From Candidatus Babelota bacterium (lineage in GTDB: Bacteria > Babelota > Babeliae > Babelales > Vermiphilaceae): a stretch of DNA of 64,000 nucleotides. The position numbers were made by a program, and so were the translations under genes. Shown piece by piece: positions 54,494-63,205 of the stretch. How positions within the stretch are numbered: the first letter of the stretch is position 1; each line of letters starts with the position of its first letter. The notes under the pieces are model-generated. The model had not been told where the DNA came from and did no database searches. It saw only the letters and a program-made list of their open reading frames with translations. The stretch is taken from contig RXKB01000006.1 of NCBI GenBank assembly GCA_003963225.1, positions 1 through 64,000 on the forward strand, given 5' to 3'.

Positions 54494-55195
54494 GTGGTTT
54501 ATTTGAAGCAAAATAACATAGTGCTTGCTATTGTGGTATATGACAATAGTTTGTGTTTTATTTTCGGGAAGAAAAAATACAAAAAACCATATCAAATTAT
54601 TAATTATACAACTTTTTGTAGCGCTGCGTATCAAGTGCATGACGGTATACTTTTTAATTACAGTTTAATTAAAAATGAGTTATTGACTTATATAAAAACT
54701 CATAAACTGTATCCTTCTTTTATTACCATAATAGTTGACAACAAGCAGTTGTCACAAAATTTTATTGTGGCAAGTCAGCCAATAAGATATATGTCAGATC
54801 GTATAGATGATTTTAATTATAAAATTCAACCTATACATACACATTATATTGGTCCTTGTGATGAAATAGACCATCTTTTGTGCAGATGTACGATGACAAA
54901 CTATGCTCTATTGCAATATCAACTTTTAATAATGCCATTGCATATTCCAATTCTGAATATTGGTTGTCCTATGCATTCTTTATTATATGCGTATCAAGGT
55001 TACAAAGGTACAACATTTAGGCTATCCGAGCTTGTGCAAGATATTATAAAACATGATACGAATATGGATACTTTTTTTACTAACGATATGTTGCATCGGT
55101 TAATACCAAACGTATTTTTTCAGAATAGTATAGATAAAAAAGCCTTATTATTATCGTATGGCAGTATAATGTATCAGGAGTCACTATATGGATAA
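54494..55195 (+). CDS. divergent PilM-like protein
   Basis: A 233-residue protein starting at GTG. On its own it is not clearly recognisable. The N-terminal part (DGILFNYSLIKNELLTYIKTH followed by FITIIVDNKQL) is reminiscent of the actin-like PilM/GspL cytoplasmic domain, and the gene overlaps by eight bases a downstream gene that looks like PilN. Position next to PilN is the main support. A TTG at 54503 with CAGGTGG ahead of it could also be the start. It is shorter than typical PilM (about 350). Confidence 0.42.
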   Translation: MVYLKQNNIVLAIVVYDNSLCFIFGKKKYKKPYQIINYTTFCSAAYQVHDGILFNYSLIKNELLTYIKTHKLYPSFITIIVDNKQLSQNFIVASQPIRYMSDRIDDFNYKIQPIHTHYIGPCDEIDHLLCRCTMTNYALLQYQLLIMPLHIPILNIGCPMHSLLYAYQGYKGTTFRLSELVQDIIKHDTNMDTFFTNDMLHRLIPNVFFQNSIDKKALLLSYGSIMYQESLYG

Positions 55196-55715
55196 ACAAC
55201 ATTTTGCTTCAGCTATACCCATGTATACTTACTTAGCTTTAAAAAAATGGTTATATTTTTCGAGTTTTGTAAGCGTTCTTTTCTTTGTTAGTTGTGTAGT
55301 CATGGAGCTTCCTTTTGTGTGGCAATTGTATCAAAAAAAGACATTATATAACAAGCAAAAAAATATATATACACAAGAACAAGAGCTTTTGATGCATCAA
55401 CAAGATTTGGAAAAAAACATTAAACAGTTGACTGAAGAAAAACTTGTTTTTGCTCATGATCAACAATTAATAAGTACTTTTTTATCTATACTTTTAATGC
55501 CTAATGACCATTTTAGTGTAGTTTCAGTTAAAAAAACAAATCAATCGTTTCTTATAGAAGGTACCAGCAAAAAAATGGGTCATATAACAAATCAATTTAA
55601 AAATATAGCTTTAGAAAAAGGATACGCATTTCATGTACAGTCGATTGAACGTAAAAATAACGGTTATTATTTTCATGCAATCTGCTATAAAAAAATAAAG
55701 AAAAAAAATCAATGA
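55188..55715 (+). CDS. PilN-like inner-membrane protein
   Basis: A 175-residue protein with one membrane segment near residues 23-45, a coiled coil (about 55-95) and a small alpha/beta domain (about 100-170). This is the shape of PilN/GspL-C proteins, which pair with PilO through coiled coils in the alignment subcomplex. It resembles the PilO-like protein at 8796 in layout. GGAG precedes the ATG. Sequence similarity is too low for certainty. Confidence 0.5.
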   Translation: MDKQHFASAIPMYTYLALKKWLYFSSFVSVLFFVSCVVMELPFVWQLYQKKTLYNKQKNIYTQEQELLMHQQDLEKNIKQLTEEKLVFAHDQQLISTFLSILLMPNDHFSVVSVKKTNQSFLIEGTSKKMGHITNQFKNIALEKGYAFHVQSIERKNNGYYFHAICYKKIKKKNQ

Positions 55716-55771
55716 GAAAAATATTTTTTCATGCTATCTTTGCATATAAAGTAGATATATAAAAGGGTTAC

Positions 55772-57361
55772 ATGATTATTTATTTCCTTGCAGCACTGTT
55801 GTCACTTTTTTCTGCAAGTGTGATGGCGTATATTTCTATGGCAACCTCCATTGGTCCATGGATCTCTCCCACTTTGTTATTACTATTGTACGCTTTATAT
55901 GGGTTATGTAGGCAAAAGCCAACAGTTTCGTCGTTACTTGGCATAACGAGTTGCGCTTCTATTGGAGGTATTGCAGCAACGGCATGTGGCTTTTCATTCC
56001 CGGCTATTTTTTTTCTTGACTCGCATCTGTACGCATCACTTGTTGCAAATCCTTATTATTATTTTCTGCTTGTTGGTAACCTAGTTGGCATAGCAAGTTT
56101 TTTTGGTATGCAAATAGCTTATTTTTTTGAAAACTCAGTTTTACTAAATAATAAGTACCAGTTTCCTGTTGGTCAAATGATATTTACTATGGCTGCCAAA
56201 GGACATAATGCATTTCAGACAGTGCAATTATGGGCAGGAGGACTTTTTTTTACTTTGTGGGTGTTAGGACAAAAAGGTACACGTTATGGTAAAATACCAG
56301 CCATTTTTACCACAAAAGTGTATGATTTTGGTTTGGTGACCATTCCTGCCTTTCGCTTTGATTTTACCGTGTTGCCTATGCTTGTTTCCATAGGCTTTGT
56401 TACGGGGCATGTGATTGCAAAACCTTTATTTGTAGGAGCTTTTGCCAGGCTATGTTTTTTAAATCCATTGCATAATCATTTTTTTGCAGCAGTGAGTTTG
56501 TCTGAATTTTTGCTAGCTTTTTGTGCAGGTATGGTTTTGTGTGGTGCCCTGCAGGCTATTTTCCTGGTGCCAAATGCAGTTAAAAAATTTATCGAATCAG
56601 TGTCTGCTAAAAAATATGCTATCTCAAAAAATAATGCACAAGGAACTTTTGAAGAATACGGGTTAATAGCAGTTGGTTTTGGATTAATTTTTATGGCTGC
56701 TTGTTATCATCTTCGCTTATCTTTGCTTGTGCAAGTGTATGTATTGATGGCTACTTTTTTATGTGTATATCAAATGATTGTGATTGGCGGTACCATGGGT
56801 ATCGCTCCACTTGGTCGGTTTGCAACGTTTGTTATGTTGCCAGCGCTTTTTTTGTTTTCACTTGATTATGTCCAGCTTATTTGTATTGCTACTTTTGTAG
56901 AAATAGCAGGTGGTGTTGCTGTGGATATTTTGTTTGCACGCAAAGCTGCGTTTTTAGCCGGTATTTCAAAAAAATATACCATGCGGATGCAATATCTTGG
57001 CATCTTGATGGCATCTGTTTTTTGTGCAGCTGTTTTTTTATTGTTAAGTGCTAAATTTCAAATAGGCTCATCTGTGTTGGGTGCATACAAAGCGCAAGCT
57101 CGCGCATTACTTATTCATGCACATACTTTTAATTACCATATGCTTTTAATAGGCATATGTGCAGGATTTGTGTTAGGAAAATGTAAAATTAATCCCAGCA
57201 TGGTACTTGGTGGTATTTTAATGCCTATTGATTATTCTTTTGCTTTAATAAGTGGTGGGTTGCTAGCGCAATTTTTTTCAGAAAAAGATCAATGGGTACC
57301 GTTTGCATCAGCTATTTTTGCTGCTAATTCTTTATGGATGCTGGTACAAGGATTTTGTTAG
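55772..57361 (+). CDS. OPT-family-like transporter
   Basis: A 529-residue polytopic protein with about 12-14 membrane segments. Segments such as IGPWISPTLLLLLYAL, KYQFPVGQMIFTMAAKG, VGFVTGHVIAKPLFVGAFARLCFLNPLHNH and CKINPSMVLGGILMP resemble the oligopeptide transporter (OPT) family, which imports peptides or metal chelates. Peptide uptake would suit an organism with exported peptidases and few biosynthetic genes. The call is by eye and another large permease family is possible. AAAGGG precedes the ATG. Confidence 0.55.
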   Translation: MIIYFLAALLSLFSASVMAYISMATSIGPWISPTLLLLLYALYGLCRQKPTVSSLLGITSCASIGGIAATACGFSFPAIFFLDSHLYASLVANPYYYFLLVGNLVGIASFFGMQIAYFFENSVLLNNKYQFPVGQMIFTMAAKGHNAFQTVQLWAGGLFFTLWVLGQKGTRYGKIPAIFTTKVYDFGLVTIPAFRFDFTVLPMLVSIGFVTGHVIAKPLFVGAFARLCFLNPLHNHFFAAVSLSEFLLAFCAGMVLCGALQAIFLVPNAVKKFIESVSAKKYAISKNNAQGTFEEYGLIAVGFGLIFMAACYHLRLSLLVQVYVLMATFLCVYQMIVIGGTMGIAPLGRFATFVMLPALFLFSLDYVQLICIATFVEIAGGVAVDILFARKAAFLAGISKKYTMRMQYLGILMASVFCAAVFLLLSAKFQIGSSVLGAYKAQARALLIHAHTFNYHMLLIGICAGFVLGKCKINPSMVLGGILMPIDYSFALISGGLLAQFFSEKDQWVPFASAIFAANSLWMLVQGFC

Positions 57362-57372
57362 CAAAAGTAATC

Positions 57373-58908
57373 TTATGTATGTAACAGGTTGGTGAGTTTT
57401 GCAATCTTATTTTTGTAATATATGTTTTCTATAAACAACAGTATCAAAACTATTCCCAGCCCATTTTTTAGCCAGTTGTTATTATTTTGTAACTGTGTGT
57501 TTGTGTCGTTTAGATTTTCAATAGTATTGTCTTTTTCGGATAAACAAGTTTTGTAATATTCTGCGTTGAAAGCAATCTTGTTGTTATATGTTTTGTGTAA
57601 TATTTGCAGTGTGCTTTCGTGTTGGTTTTCAATATTGCGTTTTTCCGCATCTATTTTTTTTAACAGTTTTTTATCTTCAATCTGCATTTCTTGTAAGCTT
57701 TTTTGAAAATTGATTAATTCATTTTTTAAGCTTTCAATTTCTTCTTTTTTATCATCATCAATTAATTTTTTAATTGTTTCAAAAGACGCAGTAAGTTTTA
57801 TATGCTCCTCAACAATATGCTTTAGTAATCCAATTTGTTCTTCATATTTTTTTTCCAAAGAACTGTAATCTTCCGTTAATTTTTCTTTTTCTTGTTTACT
57901 TGTTTCTTGCTTTTCTATAAGCTCCTTTTGGATGCTTGTAACCTCATTTTCTTTTTCTTCTAATCTATTTTTAACTTCAGAAAGCATGGTTTTAAAAGTA
58001 TTTAACTTTTTTTTCAATAAGTCTATTTCTCTTGTCTGATTGTTATTATATTTATTTAATTGGTCAAGTGTTTGATTTTGGATTTCTAGATTGTTTTGTA
58101 GTTTTTTCTTTTCTTCTTGTTCTTGTTCAACTATTTTTTGTAATGCAACATTGGTATTTGCAAGCACTTTTTTTTCTTTCTCAGTTTGACAAAGATTATC
58201 TTGCAATATTTTCATTCTATTGTTAAGCGTATTATTTGTTTTAGTATATTGTTGAACAAGGCAAGCTTTTTCTTTAATTATTTTTTCAATAATATCAACA
58301 TGATAGTATGGAAGTGATTTAATTCTAGAAATATGTAAATTCATTTTTATTTCTGGATTTCTGCGTGATTTTTTAGATAGAGGTAATGCGTTTTCTGCTG
58401 GGTAAAAACAGGTCCCACTTATTGGTTTATCCGATTCATCATATATTAAAGTTAATGAAAGATTATTGTTTTGCATGTTATGTATTAAATATAATAGATT
58501 CACCACTTTTTCTACATCTTTTTGCGTAAGCATAACATTATTTTTATCCAATGTCTGGGTGGTCATTAAACATTTTGGTGGATTATTGCTAGGTAATAAT
58601 AAGCTTGGATCAAAATTATTTTTTGGTGACAGCGCGATCGGTGAATTAAAATAAGCAACTTGTTCTAAAAAATATACAAGGGGACTGCGTTCTTCTGTGG
58701 GAACAGGATGAGATAAAGTTTTGGAAGTAAAACTTTTTTTTTTATTTTGATGCAAATATATGGGCTTTGGTAAACCATAAATATGAGCTAATGTTTTTTT
58801 AGCAGCGGTAGACACTGTTGATGGTGTCATTCCTTTGGTATCTTGCCCCAATAATAAAGAACCATAGATTACAAAAAAAAACTGTATGTATTTTTTATTG
58901 AAAAACAT
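57373..58908 (-). CDS. exported coiled-coil protein with C-terminal membrane segment
   Basis: A 511-residue protein. The start was set at the ATG at 58908, two bases past the upstream gene's stop, because it begins directly with a signal peptide (MFFNKKYIQFFFVIYGSLLLG). A moderately structured region to about 220 is followed by an almost uninterrupted coiled coil of Glu/Lys/Gln heptads (about 220-460). A hydrophobic segment near 485-500 precedes a short tail (KNKIAKLTNLLHT). It is the middle of three adjacent exported coiled-coil genes. Confidence 0.68.
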   Translation of the reverse strand: MFFNKKYIQFFFVIYGSLLLGQDTKGMTPSTVSTAAKKTLAHIYGLPKPIYLHQNKKKSFTSKTLSHPVPTEERSPLVYFLEQVAYFNSPIALSPKNNFDPSLLLPSNNPPKCLMTTQTLDKNNVMLTQKDVEKVVNLLYLIHNMQNNNLSLTLIYDESDKPISGTCFYPAENALPLSKKSRRNPEIKMNLHISRIKSLPYYHVDIIEKIIKEKACLVQQYTKTNNTLNNRMKILQDNLCQTEKEKKVLANTNVALQKIVEQEQEEKKKLQNNLEIQNQTLDQLNKYNNNQTREIDLLKKKLNTFKTMLSEVKNRLEEKENEVTSIQKELIEKQETSKQEKEKLTEDYSSLEKKYEEQIGLLKHIVEEHIKLTASFETIKKLIDDDKKEEIESLKNELINFQKSLQEMQIEDKKLLKKIDAEKRNIENQHESTLQILHKTYNNKIAFNAEYYKTCLSEKDNTIENLNDTNTQLQNNNNWLKNGLGIVLILLFIENIYYKNKIAKLTNLLHT

Positions 58909-58909
58909 G

Positions 58910-59788
58910 TTAATTAATACTATTATCATAAGAATTCCAGGATCTTGCTGGATTGATCATTGATGGAAATTGATAAGGGTTTACATGAGGATTACCATTT
59001 AGATAATTGGTAGCATTATAATTTGGGGACCAAGGCCAATAATTATTGTGCGTAATATTTGGCCATGATGGCATATGATTTTTACCAGGATAAGAAATTG
59101 CTGTATTGGTTATAGTTGGAAAAGATTGAAGCTTTTGTGCCTGTATAATTAATGCACAATACAAAACAGCGCAGGTGCTTTGATATTGGTTTCGTTCTTT
59201 TTCTAAAGATTGTACTCTGTTTTCTAGATCCATTCTTGTTGTATTGTTTCTCATACTGTCAATTGTTGTTGTTAAATTTGCAATTTGTTTATCTTTTTCT
59301 TTGTTTGCGTTGGCGACTGCTTCTTTTGTTCTGTATTCGTAGACTACGTTTGTCAAAAAAGAAATTTCACTTTCTTTTGCGTTGATTGCATCGTTTTTTT
59401 CCCTGATTTCGGCTTGATACTGTTTGTTTTGTTCTTCTAGTTGTGTTTGTGTTCGTATCACTTCTTCACCAGCAACGCGCTCTCGTTCAACCTTTTCTTT
59501 TTGGATGTTTTCTTCACTGCGCCACCAGTTTGGAAATTTTTTGCCTAAAAAGCTATCTGTATGGCGCCAACAACTGACCGTACAATCTTGGAAATACCTT
59601 AAAAGTCCGTACACAGCAGGTAAGTTTATATTGCCATCTTGAGAAACAAACTGTGCTTTGATTGTTGGATTAGTGTTGGCAAAAGCATAAAAAATACTAA
59701 GAACACTTATTACTTCAGTTATTAAAGCACGTGAGTAAGTTGAAAAAAATAATGCAATACACAGAAAAAATATTTTTAATTTTTTCAT
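58910..59788 (-). CDS. exported coiled-coil protein with Asn/Pro/Tyr-rich tail
   Basis: A 292-residue protein. The ATG at 59788 with AGGG ahead of it gives a clean signal peptide (MKKLKIFFLCIALFFSTYS). A short globular part (about 25-90) precedes a coiled coil (about 95-195), and the last 70 residues are rich in Asn, Pro, Tyr and Trp, as in flexible surface segments. It has no C-terminal anchor, unlike its neighbours, and ends two bases before the next start, so the two are coupled. Not recognised. Confidence 0.65.
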   Translation of the reverse strand: MKKLKIFFLCIALFFSTYSRALITEVISVLSIFYAFANTNPTIKAQFVSQDGNINLPAVYGLLRYFQDCTVSCWRHTDSFLGKKFPNWWRSEENIQKEKVERERVAGEEVIRTQTQLEEQNKQYQAEIREKNDAINAKESEISFLTNVVYEYRTKEAVANANKEKDKQIANLTTTIDSMRNNTTRMDLENRVQSLEKERNQYQSTCAVLYCALIIQAQKLQSFPTITNTAISYPGKNHMPSWPNITHNNYWPWSPNYNATNYLNGNPHVNPYQFPSMINPARSWNSYDNSIN

Positions 59789-59941
59789 TGAAGACCCTGT
59801 TTTAAATGCAAACATTATAAGTCAATTATAATAAAAACCATTTAAAAATCAACATTTTTACTTTTTGTAGCACAAAAAAGAAATCTAAACAACAGATTAT
59901 TATATATTATTTAGATTCTATTTAATTTCATGAAAGTATTG

Positions 59942-61075
59942 TCAGTGTATCATATTTTTGTAATAAGCGGAAAGCAAACCATTGTTATATAATAAACATA
60001 CTAATAATATAATTGTTGTTGAAAAGCTGATGCCTGAAATTAAGCGATACATTAATATCCGATCGTTATTTTGTTTAAGTAGATCGGTGAGTTGTTTTGC
60101 GTGGTCAGGTTGTTTTGCATATGTATTTTCTAAGTCTTTAGTTTGTTGTCGAGCTTTTTCGAGCTCTTTTGTTAGAAAGTCTATCTGTGTGTGTAAATTA
60201 TTGATGTAATTATTATCTGCAGAGTCTTGATTTTCTGAATCAACCTCTGATTCAAGTTTCTTTATTATTGCATTAAGCTTGTTAATTGTTGTTTCAAGTT
60301 CGTTAATATAAGAAATTTTTTCTTTGTAATTGGCTGTTAATTCAGCATGATTCTGTTCTAGCAGCTTATAAGCGTCATTTGTATTTTTATTTTCTATTCG
60401 ATTACTATGGGATGATTGTATAATTTTTTCACATAACTCACTTATCAGTTGTGGGTTAAGATTAAGAATGCAGTATGCAATTATATTTGTAAACAGTTTC
60501 TTCTGTTCTTCATTTTTTAATACACATTCTTTATTTGTTTCTGGTATGCTTGGGTCTATAGAAAATGTGTTAAAAAAAGATTGACCGCTGCCACTTGCTC
60601 GTCTGCCTCTTGGTGAAGCAGGTTGAGGTGAGCTGTTATTATTTAAATTTTTAATAGGAGATTGGTTTCTTTGCGGAAATAATATTTCATACAAAAAAGG
60701 ACAATCTTTAAAAAATATATCTTTATTTGCATCTATACTATTTTTGAACATAGCTATTGCTTGCGCAATATTAATTGCAATATTTTGACCAGCAATGCTT
60801 TTTGCATAATCCAATACTAATGGGCATAGTTTTTTCTCTATTGCTATTGCAAAAAGATGCGCTTTCCATCGATCTTCAGTAGCGGTATTGTTTATAGGAA
60901 TGTGCAATACTTGTGGGCTGTTCTGCTCAACTGGTTGTATGACTTCAATAGTAGGAATAGATGGATTAGTCAGGTCAGTAAAGGTAGATATATTTGGCTT
61001 GATTGGCTCACTGCCATGGACATCTTTCACACAAAATATGACAGCACTTAAAAATAGTAGCAATATATTTTTCAT
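59942..61075 (-). CDS. exported coiled-coil protein with C-terminal membrane segment
   Basis: A 377-residue protein with a signal peptide (about residues 1-21), an N-terminal helical domain (about 60-220), and a coiled coil (about 240-340). A hydrophobic segment (about 343-365) precedes a brief tail (LSAYYKNMIH). A Gly/Arg/Ser-rich linker sits near residue 155. It shares its topology, though little sequence, with the proteins at 57373 and 47406. Function unknown. Confidence 0.66.
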   Translation of the reverse strand: MKNILLLFLSAVIFCVKDVHGSEPIKPNISTFTDLTNPSIPTIEVIQPVEQNSPQVLHIPINNTATEDRWKAHLFAIAIEKKLCPLVLDYAKSIAGQNIAINIAQAIAMFKNSIDANKDIFFKDCPFLYEILFPQRNQSPIKNLNNNSSPQPASPRGRRASGSGQSFFNTFSIDPSIPETNKECVLKNEEQKKLFTNIIAYCILNLNPQLISELCEKIIQSSHSNRIENKNTNDAYKLLEQNHAELTANYKEKISYINELETTINKLNAIIKKLESEVDSENQDSADNNYINNLHTQIDFLTKELEKARQQTKDLENTYAKQPDHAKQLTDLLKQNNDRILMYRLISGISFSTTIILLVCLLYNNGLLSAYYKNMIH

Positions 61076-61126
61076 TATATGATTCCATGAATAAACTATA
61101 CTTCATGTACTAACATATTGCGTATT

Positions 61127-61909
61127 TCAATGTAAAGATTTTTTTTGTTGTTGGTATGGTGTTAAAAATGGTCTATATACATCAGAGCGTGTTTTAATCT
61201 GTTCGAACTGTTTTGTATACCGTGTTACTATTCCTTTTCTATTTAAAACAATAACATTTTCTTGATTATAATAACGGGCTGACTTAGTAAAATTATACGA
61301 CCCTGTCCATACAAGTCCTTTTTGGGTGAAATTTTTACTGAAAATAATAAATTTATGGTGCATGATGCCAGGCTTTTTTTTGTTGTAATAGTTTGGATTA
61401 TAGACATAAATAGTTGCGCCTGCGTGGTATAAATCATCAATTTTACCGTACCTGTCAACAAGGCAGTTTTTGTCCGTGATAATTTCTACTGTAACACCTC
61501 TTTTAATGGCAAGTTCAAGAGCTTTGACAATAACGCCATCAGTAAAAGAAAATATAGCAATGCTTATTTTTTCATATTCTTGATCGATCAGTTTTAAAAG
61601 AATATCGTACGTGTTGTCGTCTGGTGAAAACAACGTTAAATAACCTTTTTTTTGTTGTAATTGATTAAACAGTTCGTTTAAAGGATCTGAAAAAATTGCT
61701 GGCAACATAGGTTCTTGGAAAGGAATAGAAGTGGCAGGATGAATTGTGCCATCTTGTTGAATTACAAAATGTTTACGATGTATATATTGTTTCAAAAAAG
61801 AGGCAAGCAACGCGCTTTTTTCTTGGATGTAAAAATAACATAAAGCACCAAAGCAAATAGTGCTTAAAAAGACAAATGGTCTTTGATTAGTATGTGTATT
61901 TTGCTTCAT
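61127..61909 (-). CDS. phospholipase D-like nuclease, exported or anchored
   Basis: A 260-residue protein with an N-terminal membrane segment (about residues 13-35) and one PLD domain. The HKD-type motif is MHHKFIIF with the following GSYNFTKSARYYNQENVIVL, as in the single-motif Nuc endonucleases that work as dimers. Related proteins cleave nucleic acid or phospholipids. The N-terminal segment would place the domain outside the cytoplasm, where nucleic-acid breakdown for salvage is a plausible role. Confidence 0.82.
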   Translation of the reverse strand: MKQNTHTNQRPFVFLSTICFGALCYFYIQEKSALLASFLKQYIHRKHFVIQQDGTIHPATSIPFQEPMLPAIFSDPLNELFNQLQQKKGYLTLFSPDDNTYDILLKLIDQEYEKISIAIFSFTDGVIVKALELAIKRGVTVEIITDKNCLVDRYGKIDDLYHAGATIYVYNPNYYNKKKPGIMHHKFIIFSKNFTQKGLVWTGSYNFTKSARYYNQENVIVLNRKGIVTRYTKQFEQIKTRSDVYRPFLTPYQQQKKSLH

Positions 61910-62075
61910 GCTATTTCCTTATTTTGCAATATAGATTACATACATAATGTATATGAAAAATGCTTATATATGCAATATCGTATATTGGATAATTATATAA
62001 ATGATATATTCTTGCATTTTTAAACTTTGTTCAAGCACAATTAAACATATAATAAAAAAGAAAGAAAGGAAGACA

Positions 62076-62690
62076 ATGAGCAAAACATTGTTTGTGCTAT
62101 GTGCACTTAGTAACTTATTGTTACCTGGATATATAATGGGATGGGCTACGCCCGAGCAAAATGTTAATAATAATGCAAAGTCAAAAGTCAATTTTGGGGG
62201 GTCGATAAAAGTACACCAGGGGAATAAATGGGATAATATTGAAAATATTACTGTTGATGGCAAGTCGTCACAAATACAAATGCGTGTTTTACCAGAATCA
62301 TTACCCCCAATAACACTTAACCAACAGACTGGAAAAAATGAAGTCATATTGAAAGATGATCCCAATGGCAGAGCTGGTTATACTATTTTAAAAATTGATT
62401 TGACAGAGATTAAGTCTTTGGCATCTGTTCCAAATCTTACTTATATTTACAAAGCACAATCAGGTAATGTTACTCATACAGTTACATATGTAGAATTAAT
62501 AATTACTCCAAAAGACAGTGGTTTAAAATCTTATCATTGTTTGGCGCTGGATACAGTAAAAGTAAAGTGGGATGAAAAAAGCTCTGCAGGACCTGTAAAC
62601 ATGGAAACGCCAATTGGAGCCATAGCTCTTTTGGAAATTAATACCATGCAGATCCCGGAGCTTCCATCATCGATAAAGAATATTCAATAA
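62076..62690 (+). CDS. exported hypothetical protein
   Basis: A 204-residue protein with a signal peptide (about residues 1-24, ending near MGWA). The body has beta strands and many Lys, Asn and Thr residues. The ATG at 62076 was chosen because AAAGGA precedes it; the upstream extension is poor. No family recognised. It is followed 85 bases later by trxA. Confidence 0.62.
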   Translation: MSKTLFVLCALSNLLLPGYIMGWATPEQNVNNNAKSKVNFGGSIKVHQGNKWDNIENITVDGKSSQIQMRVLPESLPPITLNQQTGKNEVILKDDPNGRAGYTILKIDLTEIKSLASVPNLTYIYKAQSGNVTHTVTYVELIITPKDSGLKSYHCLALDTVKVKWDEKSSAGPVNMETPIGAIALLEINTMQIPELPSSIKNIQ

Positions 62691-62775
62691 ACAGAACAAT
62701 CTTATGCTTGTTGCCATAGTAAACTGAGTGTACACTAAGAATAGTCTGTTTTTATCTTGTTTATGAAGGAATTGT

Positions 62776-63099
62776 ATGGCAATTAGTATTTCTAAAGCAA
62801 ACTATCAAAAAGATGTTATAGAATCAAAAAAACCGGTTGTTGTTGATGTGTTTGCCGTTTGGTGTGGACCTTGTCAAATGATGAAACCTGTTTTTGCAGA
62901 TCTTGAAAAAGAGTTTGAAGAGCAATACGTCTTTGCAACATTAAATGTGGAAGAAGATCGAGATCTTTCTACGGAGCTTGGCGTTACTTCTATTCCCAGC
63001 TTTCTTTTTTTTAATAAGGGTAAATTAATCGCCAAAGAAGTTGGTTTTATTAATGCTGATGTTTTTAAAAAGCTTTTGCGAAACTATTTTAGTCAATAG
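62776..63099 (+). CDS. trxA: thioredoxin
   Basis: A 107-residue thioredoxin with the WCGPC active site at residues 29-33, a cis-Pro in TSIPSFLFF and the C-terminal helix. It keeps cytoplasmic thiols reduced and supplies electrons to reductases. No signal peptide is present. GAAGGAA precedes the ATG by a normal distance. Length and motifs are standard. Confidence 0.96.
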   Translation: MAISISKANYQKDVIESKKPVVVDVFAVWCGPCQMMKPVFADLEKEFEEQYVFATLNVEEDRDLSTELGVTSIPSFLFFNKGKLIAKEVGFINADVFKKLLRNYFSQ

Positions 63100-63205
63100 C
63101 AATTTAAAATTCAGATGCGATTTTATTTTTATTTTGATTTTTTAAATTTGCAAAAAAATTATTTTTCTATAAATATTATATATAAGTTTTATTTATGGAA
63201 AATAT

